In this document: positions 57,312-64,000 of the stretch, in pieces
Layout: every line of letters starts with the position of its first letter
Numbering within the stretch: the stretch's first letter is position 1
From: Robinsoniella peoriensis
GTDB lineage: Bacteria > Bacillota > Clostridia > Lachnospirales > Lachnospiraceae
Direction: 5' to 3'
Assembly (NCBI RefSeq): GCF_000797495.1
Contig: NZ_JTGN01000002.1
Span: 310,001 to 374,000, forward strand
DNA: 64,000 nucleotides
Program-made: the position numbers and the translations under genes
Notes under the pieces: model-generated
What the model was told of the DNA's origin: nothing
The model's input: the letters and a program-made list of their open reading frames with translations, nothing else
Databases searched by the model: none

Positions 57312-58145
57312 TTGAAACTGCTGGTTGCAGATGATGAATTTATTATACGCCAGGGAATTTTATCCATGGACTGGAAAGCAGAGGGGTTTGAACAGGTCTT
57401 AAGTGCACAGAATGGGCAGGATGCCAGAGAATTGCTGGAGAGAGAAGAGATTGACATTATTATCAGTGATATCCGCATGCCTGGGCTGTCAGGTCTTGAG
57501 CTGGCGGGGTATATCCGGGAATACCAGAAGAGTACCATGGTAATACTGCTCACCGGATTCAGTGATTTCCAGTATGCACAGGAAGCAATCAGGCAGCAGG
57601 TATATGATTACATATTAAAACCAATTAAGACGGATGAATTAGCTGCTTCGGTGAGACGTGCCGTAAGTATTCTGGAACAAAAAAGATATTCCAGGAAAGT
57701 AGTCCGGGAACACGAAGATATGGTGGGGGCTTTTGATGCTTCAGAGCAAATACTTTACAGTTTCCGGGGGGCAAATCCTCAGGTTATGGATATGCTGACT
57801 TATATTGCGCAGAATTACAGCGGAGATATTACACTGAATGCACTGGCTGAACAGTATCATTTCACCGCGATCTATCTGTCAAGGTTGATAAAAAGAGAAA
57901 CTGGCTACTCCTTTGTGGATATCCTGACTGGTATCCGCCTTATGAATGCGGGGTATCTGCTAAAGGAAAATAAACAGAAAATCAATATGATCTGCGACAG
58001 AACAGGATTCCATGATTCCCGCTATTTCAGTCAGGTGTTTAAGCGGATATTTGACAGCACGCCGGGAGAGTACAGGAAGAACCCGGGGATACAAAAGGAT
58101 TATTCAATCAGAGAAATTCTGGACATGATGGACAGGAAAAAATAA
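57312..58145 (+). CDS. YesN-type response regulator of the GH42 operon
   Basis: 277 aa with a TTG start (LKLLVADDEFIIRQG) 7 bases after AAGGGGG; a much longer open frame from 56979 runs through the permease gene out of phase and is not used. Receiver with DD (7-8), Asp53 (IIISDIRMPG) and Lys in ILKPIK; AraC domain from about 175 (ITLNALAEQYHFTAIYLSRLIK, INMICDRTGFHDSRYFSQVFK). Partner of the next gene. Confidence 0.92.
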   Translation: MKLLVADDEFIIRQGILSMDWKAEGFEQVLSAQNGQDARELLEREEIDIIISDIRMPGLSGLELAGYIREYQKSTMVILLTGFSDFQYAQEAIRQQVYDYILKPIKTDELAASVRRAVSILEQKRYSRKVVREHEDMVGAFDASEQILYSFRGANPQVMDMLTYIAQNYSGDITLNALAEQYHFTAIYLSRLIKRETGYSFVDILTGIRLMNAGYLLKENKQKINMICDRTGFHDSRYFSQVFKRIFDSTPGEYRKNPGIQKDYSIREILDMMDRKK

Positions 58146-58153
58146 GAGGTACA

Positions 58154-58181
58154 GCAGTATTACAGATTTTCTGTAATATGC
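58154..58181 (+). other. Hairpin between regulator and kinase genes
   Basis: GCAGTATTACAGA / TCTGTAATATGC, about 12 pairs with one bulge and a tiny loop, ending a few bases before the kinase start. No T tract. It could lower kinase translation relative to the regulator. Confidence 0.6.
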
Positions 58182-58194
58182 CATGGGGTTAATC

Positions 58195-59955
58195 ATGCAA
58201 AGAAAGCACAGATTCAAGGATATGAGGCTGAAAGAAAAGCTGATTCTGACATTTTCGGTATTGGTTATCATTTCCAGCGCAGGTATTTCGTTTGCTTCAA
58301 TGGCTGTATTCCAAGCGGTTTACAAAGAAAAGTCCAGGCAGTATATCATGGATATTACCAGACAGACAACAAATAACCTGGAAAATAATATTGATGAAAT
58401 GGAGACCATTACTTTTAATACATTGAAAAACACTAAGATTCAGGAGCAATTGGGCATAGTCAATACGAAAACGCTGTCTGAATATGAGAAGCTGCTGGTA
58501 AAAAGGTCAGTGGAGGAAGAACTGATCGGAGATGCCCTCTATAATAAAAACGTAACTTCCCTGAGCGTTATTTCCCTGACGGAGGAAGCGTTTACGGTAC
58601 AAAAGCAGGTTGGAGAGCAGGTCATACAGATGTTCTCCGGAAATGAAGTCTTTGATGCGAAGGGCTCCACCCTCTGGAAACTGACAGATGACGGGCAGAA
58701 TGGAATCTGTATTGAGCGGGCTATTTATGACTTTAAAACACAGCGTCCCATTGGAATCATCGATCTCGTCTGCGAAGAGGCATATTTCTCCGATATTCTG
58801 GAAGATATATCAAATACGTACACCAGTGGTACTTACATTGTGGATACAGATGGAATAGTAGTGGCATCCAACAACAGGAAGCATGTGGGAAGTTATTTTC
58901 CGGTGGAACTTGAAAGGCTGCAGAATATGGAAAATGATTCACGGGCAGAAATCAATGAAGTGGATTCCTACCTTTATACCGGTGAAAAAATGCCCAATGG
59001 ATGGATGCTGGTTACAACGGTAGCAGTTGGAGAAATACAAAAAGATATCCGGTATTTTGCGCTTTTTTCAGGCGGGATAGCTTTGCTGGCCATAGTAGTG
59101 GCTGTGGTTGCAATTATTTTGATGATCAGGCATATTACCTTTCCCCTGGGACAGTTGAGCAAAAGTATGACGGCAGTGGGACAGGGGGATTTTTCAGGCC
59201 GGGTGCACATTGCGGGCAATGATGAAATCGGAAGTCTGGGAAGAACCTATAATGATATGGCTAAGAACATAGAAACCCTGATTGAAAAGGTATATAAAAT
59301 GGAGATATCCCAAAAGCAGGCGGAGATTGAATTTCTTAAAATGCAGATTAATCCCCATTTTCTATACAATACCCTGGATACCATCAGCTGGATGGCAAGA
59401 AGCGGAGGAAATAATGACATCTCCGATATGGCGGTTACCCTGGCGGATCTGCTTCGGGCGACTATTAAGCAGGATAGTTTCATAACAATTGATGAGGAAT
59501 TAAAAAGTGTGCGGAATTATCTGTTTATTCAAGAATACCGTTTTGGGGATAAGGTAGAAGCCTCTTATCAGATTGATAACCTGACAAGGGATTATATCAT
59601 TCCAAACTTCATTTTGCAGCCATTGGTAGAAAATGCCATTATACATGGACTGGAACCAAAACTTGGAAAAGGAAATCTGAATATTGAAATCAGAATGCAG
59701 GAGCAGGGTATCTTTTTTTGCGTGAGCGATGACGGAGTTGGAATGACACCGGAAGAGGTGCGCAGAACCTATGAGCAGTGTGAAAGAGATGATGGCAGGG
59801 AATCTATTGGAATCAAAAATGTATACCGCCGTCTGAAGATTTATTATGGGGCAGAAGGGACTTTAAAAATAGAAAGTGCCAAAGATGAAGGGACAAAAAT
59901 TACTTTCTGCCTGTCCCTGAAGAAGTTAAATGAGCAGTTGGAGAACGAAATATAG
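58195..59955 (+). CDS. YesM-type sensor histidine kinase of the GH42 operon
   Basis: 586 aa from the ATG at 58195; the ATG at 58183 is an alternative, neither has a strong ribosome site (a GGGG lies 7 bases before 58195). Helix about 18-40, extracytoplasmic Cache-like region to about 285 (TYIVDTDGIVVASNNRKHVG), second helix about 286-308, HAMP, phosphoacceptor His388 in QINPHFLYNTL, ATPase motifs LQPLVENAIIHG and VSDDGVGMTPEE. Senses the sugar or its binding protein. Confidence 0.93.
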   Translation: MQRKHRFKDMRLKEKLILTFSVLVIISSAGISFASMAVFQAVYKEKSRQYIMDITRQTTNNLENNIDEMETITFNTLKNTKIQEQLGIVNTKTLSEYEKLLVKRSVEEELIGDALYNKNVTSLSVISLTEEAFTVQKQVGEQVIQMFSGNEVFDAKGSTLWKLTDDGQNGICIERAIYDFKTQRPIGIIDLVCEEAYFSDILEDISNTYTSGTYIVDTDGIVVASNNRKHVGSYFPVELERLQNMENDSRAEINEVDSYLYTGEKMPNGWMLVTTVAVGEIQKDIRYFALFSGGIALLAIVVAVVAIILMIRHITFPLGQLSKSMTAVGQGDFSGRVHIAGNDEIGSLGRTYNDMAKNIETLIEKVYKMEISQKQAEIEFLKMQINPHFLYNTLDTISWMARSGGNNDISDMAVTLADLLRATIKQDSFITIDEELKSVRNYLFIQEYRFGDKVEASYQIDNLTRDYIIPNFILQPLVENAIIHGLEPKLGKGNLNIEIRMQEQGIFFCVSDDGVGMTPEEVRRTYEQCERDDGRESIGIKNVYRRLKIYYGAEGTLKIESAKDEGTKITFCLSLKKLNEQLENEI

Positions 59956-59966
59956 TGGAGGGTCTT

Positions 59967-62027
59967 ATGACAATTGAAAAGAGTATAAAACTGGATAAAC
60001 TAGCACTTGGTACCTGCTATTATCCGGAACATTGGGACAGGTCTCTATGGAAAGATGACCTGAATAGAATGAAAGAGGCAGGTATTGAAACAATTCGGAT
60101 TGCAGAGTTTGCCTGGAGCAAAGCAGAACCTTTGGAAGGGCAGTTTACCTATGAATTTTTCGATAATTTTTTAGATATTGCTGAAGAAACTAAGATGCAG
60201 GTAATTATGGGGACGCCCACAGCAACCCCTTCGGCATGGCTTACACAAAAATATCCGGAAGTGTTAAACTGTGATATCAATGGAGTCCCGTTTCGTCATG
60301 GGGCAAGGCGGCATTACAATTATAACTCAAAAAAATATCAGGAGCTCAGTGCCCGGATTGTAACAAAAATGGCACAGCATTATGGTAAGAGGAGTTCCGT
60401 CATAGGCTGGCAGATCGACAATGAATTAAATTGTGAGACAGACGTATTCTATTCTGAAAGTGATACGCTGGCATTCCGGGAATACCTTAAGAACAAATAT
60501 AAAGATCTGGATGCTTTAAATGCCGCATGGGGAACAGTCTTCTGGAATCAGACATACACCGAATGGGAGGAAATCCATGTACCACGTACCACCATTAGTA
60601 ATTCCACAAATCCCCATGAGGTAATGGACTATATCCGATTTATATCAGACAGTGCCTGCCGTTTTGCCAAGATGCAGAGTGATATTCTAAGGACGTACAA
60701 GAAAGATTCCGATTTCATTACGACGAATGGAATGTTCTCCCACCTGGATAACCACCGCATGACAAAGGAATCCCTGGATTTTTATATGTACGATTCCTAT
60801 CCTAATTTTGCATACTGCCTGTGCGAGGATCCGCTGCATTCAGATGATTTAAATGACCGGAAATGGAGCCGTAATCTGACAGAAGTTAGATCGGTTTCCC
60901 CAAACTTTGGTATTATGGAACAGCAGTCGGGTGCCAACGGGTGGAATACCCGGATGGAAGCTCCGGCTCCAAAACCCGGGCAGATGACACTTTGGACTAT
61001 GCAGAGCGTAGCACATGGTGCAGATTACATCAGCTATTTCCGCTGGCGTACTGCGATTATGGGAACCGAGATTTATTGGCATGGCATTCTGGATTATGCC
61101 AACCGGGATAACAGAAGACTGGAGGAAGTACGGGAGATACATGGGAAATTTCGGAAAATAGGAGAACTGGCGGGAAGCAGATATCAGGCATCCTTTGGTG
61201 TAATCAAAGACTATGATAATGTCTGGGATGCAGATCTGGATGTATGGCATCAGCGTATGGAAAAAGTAAGTCAGAAGGGAATTTTTGAGGCGGCACAGTT
61301 AACCCATACGCCGATGGATTACGTCTATCTCACAGAGGATGTATCCTTGCAGGAACTATTAAAGTATCCACTATTATTCTATCCCCACGGTATTATTATA
61401 ACAAACAAAAGAAAAGCCCTTTTAGAAGCTTATGTGCAGGAAGGGGGTATCCTGATTCTGGGATGCAGGACCGGATATAAAGACAGAACCGGAAAATGTG
61501 TGATGCAGAATCTTCCCGGGCTTATGCAGGATTTGTCGGGAACGGACGTAACAGACGGTACTTTTATCGGGAAAGCAGATGGAAAGGTTATGGTGGGCTG
61601 GGAGGATTGCTTGATAGAAGCAGCGGTTTATAACGATATCCTGGAACCGCTTACCAATCAGGCGGAAATACTGGGTACTTATCAGTCTAATTATTATAAG
61701 GGGGCAGCAGGACTAATAAAGAATAACTGGGGGAAAGGTAAGGTCTATTATTTTGGGGGAGCTTTTACAAGGGATACGGCAGAGGTTTTCTTAAGGAAGC
61801 TTTGTGTGGCAGAACCTTATCAGAATATGTTTGATTTACCCCGGGAGACAGAATTAGCCGTAAGGGAAAAGGATGGCAGACAATATATATTTGTCCTGAA
61901 CTATAGTCACGAGCCAGTATGGATCTGTTTAAAACAGTCGTTGCTGGACCTGTATACAGGTGCTCAGGTGATGGGGACCATGGAAATGAAACCATATGAG
62001 ACAAAAGTATTTTTGAGGAACTTATAA
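59967..62027 (+). CDS. GH42 beta-galactosidase
   Basis: 686 aa from the ATG at 59967 behind GGAGGG; the GTG at 59955 overlaps the kinase stop and is less likely. Domain A TIM barrel: GTCYYPEHW (15-23), acid/base Glu153 in QIDNELNC, nucleophile Glu318 in GIMEQQSGANGW, and a WRTAIMGTEIYWHGILD segment. The trimerisation domain and a small C-terminal beta domain follow. No signal peptide, so it works inside on imported galacto-oligosaccharides or galactan fragments. Last gene of the operon, with a terminator. Confidence 0.95.
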   Translation: MTIEKSIKLDKLALGTCYYPEHWDRSLWKDDLNRMKEAGIETIRIAEFAWSKAEPLEGQFTYEFFDNFLDIAEETKMQVIMGTPTATPSAWLTQKYPEVLNCDINGVPFRHGARRHYNYNSKKYQELSARIVTKMAQHYGKRSSVIGWQIDNELNCETDVFYSESDTLAFREYLKNKYKDLDALNAAWGTVFWNQTYTEWEEIHVPRTTISNSTNPHEVMDYIRFISDSACRFAKMQSDILRTYKKDSDFITTNGMFSHLDNHRMTKESLDFYMYDSYPNFAYCLCEDPLHSDDLNDRKWSRNLTEVRSVSPNFGIMEQQSGANGWNTRMEAPAPKPGQMTLWTMQSVAHGADYISYFRWRTAIMGTEIYWHGILDYANRDNRRLEEVREIHGKFRKIGELAGSRYQASFGVIKDYDNVWDADLDVWHQRMEKVSQKGIFEAAQLTHTPMDYVYLTEDVSLQELLKYPLLFYPHGIIITNKRKALLEAYVQEGGILILGCRTGYKDRTGKCVMQNLPGLMQDLSGTDVTDGTFIGKADGKVMVGWEDCLIEAAVYNDILEPLTNQAEILGTYQSNYYKGAAGLIKNNWGKGKVYYFGGAFTRDTAEVFLRKLCVAEPYQNMFDLPRETELAVREKDGRQYIFVLNYSHEPVWICLKQSLLDLYTGAQVMGTMEMKPYETKVFLRNL

Positions 62028-62045
62028 AATTTAATAGCAGTGAAT

Positions 62046-62083
62046 GGCCTCTCATGAAGCATAACTTCGTGAGGGGCTTTTTT
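62046..62083 (+). terminator. Terminator of the GH42 operon
   Basis: GGCCTCTCATGAAG / CTTCGTGAGGGGC stem, then TTTTTT. Confidence 0.92.
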
Positions 62084-62192
62084 GTAATTGTGCAATATAG
62101 ATAGAAATTACTGGAAAAACCTTGATAAATGCATTGGAAAAACGGTAAAAAAGGAAGAAACAAACAAAAAGGAAAAATCTTCTAATATTATA

Positions 62193-62250
62193 TTGAAAAA
62201 AGAAATTATTTTTGTAATAATGTTAGGTATATCGACAGGAAACGATTTCC
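62193..62250 (+). promoter_or_regulatory. Sialidase promoter with a cre-like site
   Basis: TTGAAA (62193-62198), 17-bp spacer, AATAAT (62216-62221) preceded by TGT (extended -10). GGAAACGATTTCC (62238-62250), an inverted repeat centred on CG, lies just after the likely start point and resembles a CcpA cre or LacI-family site. The rest of 62028-62342 shows no gene. Confidence 0.5.
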
Positions 62251-62342
62251 AGTAAGAGAAAGGAGGAGGGGAAAGGAAATCCGGGTTTCCATGTAGGAGA
62301 ATAACTAAACTTATCTTATGGGATGTGAAAAAGGAGGAAATA

Positions 62343-64000
62343 ATGTATATCAAGCAAAAACAAAAAAGATTTTTAGCGATGATGTTAGCAATTGTACTTG
62401 TCGTGTCAGGAATTGTGCCTCAGGGAATGATACAGGTATCTGCACAGGAAAAAACCCAGCCCATATATTCCGGGAGAAATATGAGTATTTCGTCAGCGGC
62501 AAATACGGTCAATGTTACAGAGGAATATCTGACAAGGCTTTCAACGCTAAAGGAGGGGACCATTTCAGTAAGATACCGGTCCAATCCCAATCAGGGATTA
62601 AGTGCTTTGTTCAGTCTGTCCAGTACAGATCCAGGGCAGGAAAATACTTATGCGGTTGCCTATGTTAATCCAACGGGAAACAAAGCCGGGGTAGAAGTAC
62701 GTCAGGGAAACAACAGCAATGTAACAAATTATAATCAGGTTAGTGCCACAGCTTCGATTCGTGATGACCAATGGCATACAGTTGTTTATGTATTTGGAAA
62801 AACAAAATTCCAGATTTATCTGGACGGAAAGAAGCTTACGGAACAGGAGAAGTCTGGCTTCTTTGATAAAATAACAGAAGCGGATTCCGTTAAAGTAGGT
62901 GCGTTGGATCGTGCTCCGGCTAAAGGAGGGACAAATCAATGGGTATTTAGCGGTGACATTGACCTGGTAGAGGTGTATGGACAGGCTCTTTCAGCAGAAG
63001 AAGTGGCAGAGATGCAAAAGGCAACTGCTTATGAACCGGTAATTCCCGATGATCCGGAAGATGCGGTCAGAACAGATACAAGGCTATTCTACAATGGATA
63101 TGAGAATTCTGCTTCATATCGTATTCCATCCTTATTAACAACAACTGAGGGAACTATTATTGCAGCCATTGATAAACGCCAGAGCGGATCTGCAGACCAG
63201 GGTAATATTGACACTGTTATCAAAAGGAGCACAGACGGGGGCGTAACCTGGGAGGAAACAAAAACTTTGGTAAATCTCCCATCGGGGCAGAACAGACATG
63301 CACTGAGTATTGATGCCAATATGGTCCAGGACAGAAATACCGGTAAAATATTCCTGATGGTAGATATGTTCCCAGAGTCCAATGCAATTATGGATTCTGG
63401 AAGTCTGGTAACTTCCTCCGGCTATAAAGAGGTGAACGGAAAGAAGTATCTGATCTTAAGAGATTGTCCAAATTCAGAAAGAGGCAACACTTACACAAAA
63501 GAATATACAATCCGGGAAAATGGAATCGTGTACGATGAAGCATCAGGTGAAGCCACCAATTATGTGGTACCTAATCTGGCAGATGGAAAACTATTTGAAA
63601 AGATTGCAGTCAGTTCAGCAAATAGGACGAAAGAAGATGGAATCTCGGGAGAAGAAATATTAGGAGAAGAAACATCAGCGGTTGGAACATCAGGAGAAGA
63701 AACATCGGAGAATGGAACACCAGAAGAGGAAACATCAGAGAATGGAACACCAGAAGAGGAAACGAAAGAAGAAGCACCAGATACAATAACCGAAGAAAAT
63801 ACAACAGGGGAAGAAACAACAGAAGCAACCATAAAAGAAACAGCAGAAGAAGTATCCAATAAAGATGAAACAGAGTTGCTATCCAAAGTTATCGGAAATC
63901 CAATACTGATGGAAGATGATGGCGAAGTACTGGAAGCGGAGGGTGAACCGGAATCTGGTCAGATAAGTGAGCAGGTATCTAAAGCCCAGCCGGCAAATGC
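62343..64000 (+). CDS. nanH: Secreted GH33 sialidase with CBM40, 5' part (cut by window end)
   Basis: At least 552 residues, open to the last base; start behind AAGGAGG. Signal peptide 1-35 (cut near VSA-QEK). Residues about 45-225 form a CBM40 sialic-acid-binding lectin (LSALFSLSST, HTVVYVFGKTKFQIYLDGKK, DIDLVEVYGQALS). The sialidase propeller begins near 250: Arg260 in YRIPSL is the first Arg of the carboxylate-binding triad, the probable acid/base is Asp285 in GSADQGNID, and the first Asp box is STDGGVTW. Arg260 and Asp285 are spaced as in the intramolecular trans-sialidase NanH of Ruminococcus gnavus as I recall it. From about residue 420 an acidic Thr/Glu repeat region interrupts the expected inserted domain. 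Releases sialic acid from mucin or host glycans. Confidence 0.88.
   Translation, partial: MYIKQKQKRFLAMMLAIVLVVSGIVPQGMIQVSAQEKTQPIYSGRNMSISSAANTVNVTEEYLTRLSTLKEGTISVRYRSNPNQGLSALFSLSSTDPGQENTYAVAYVNPTGNKAGVEVRQGNNSNVTNYNQVSATASIRDDQWHTVVYVFGKTKFQIYLDGKKLTEQEKSGFFDKITEADSVKVGALDRAPAKGGTNQWVFSGDIDLVEVYGQALSAEEVAEMQKATAYEPVIPDDPEDAVRTDTRLFYNGYENSASYRIPSLLTTTEGTIIAAIDKRQSGSADQGNIDTVIKRSTDGGVTWEETKTLVNLPSGQNRHALSIDANMVQDRNTGKIFLMVDMFPESNAIMDSGSLVTSSGYKEVNGKKYLILRDCPNSERGNTYTKEYTIRENGIVYDEASGEATNYVVPNLADGKLFEKIAVSSANRTKEDGISGEEILGEETSAVGTSGEETSENGTPEEETSENGTPEEETKEEAPDTITEENTTGEETTEATIKETAEEVSNKDETELLSKVIGNPILMEDDGEVLEAEGEPESGQISEQVSKAQPAN
63624..63850 (+). repeat. Glu/Thr-rich coding repeat inside the sialidase
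   Basis: Includes a 30-bp unit repeated in tandem from 63702 (coding TSENGTPEEE twice) and shorter GEETS-like units. All are in frame. The predicted segment is acidic, lacks hydrophobic residues and is probably disordered. Confidence 0.85.

Overview
The window reads as a chromosomal segment of a low-to-mid GC Firmicute of the class Clostridia, most likely a gut Lachnospiraceae (Blautia / Mediterraneibacter-like). The basis is the Gram-positive ribosome binding sites and sigma-A promoters, the rpoBC and rpsL-rpsG-fusA-tuf operons, abundant YesM/YesN-type two-component systems tied to carbohydrate ABC transporters, and a secreted CBM40-GH33 sialidase. The species is an inference; no rRNA or tRNA gene lies in the window.

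Layout. 1-2.3 kb: the 3' end of a CoA-acylating (methylmalonate-)semialdehyde dehydrogenase and a secreted D,D-carboxypeptidase with N-terminal wall-binding repeats. 2.4-10.1 kb: rpoB-rpoC. 10.2-21.5 kb: an accessory block inserted between rpoC and the str operon. It holds an acyltransferase, a four-gene sugar/AI-2-type ABC importer, an esterase, a histidine kinase/response regulator pair and a cysteine-free UROD-fold protein. 21.6-22.9 kb: a VanZ-like protein with a repetitive tail. 23.1-27.9 kb: rpsL, rpsG, fusA, tuf. 28-40 kb: mixed small regulators (CarD-like, XRE, AraC), an OmpR/HK/ABC/FtsX module, a metallophosphoesterase, an AEC transporter, GNAT, and a SEC-C methionine aminopeptidase. 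40-47.3 kb (minus strand): a YesM/YesN pair with an orphan solute-binding protein, then a TetR-controlled drug-type ABC exporter. 47.6-53.1 kb: a MalEFG-type importer with a GH13 alpha-glucosidase. 53.9-62.0 kb: a second importer with its own two-component system and a GH42 beta-galactosidase, carrying a 166-bp palindromic MITE between the two permease genes. 62.3 kb to the end: a sialidase truncated by the window edge.

How it works together. The accessory parts are mostly 'sense, import, hydrolyse' cassettes for glycans or small glycosides. The most interesting one is at 11.3-21.5 kb. The importer and the distant UROD-like gene are each preceded by an almost identical promoter (40 of 47 bp identical by hand alignment, same -10 position) made of two half-sites 22 bp apart. 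This suggests that the AraC-type response regulator encoded between them drives both. The UROD-like leader also carries a 74-bp tandem repeat (about seven helical turns), each unit with a CcpA cre-like core and hairpins. A comparable 22-bp direct repeat abuts the malE promoter.

Limits: all calls are from reading the sequence and the translations. No homology search, structure prediction or folding was run.
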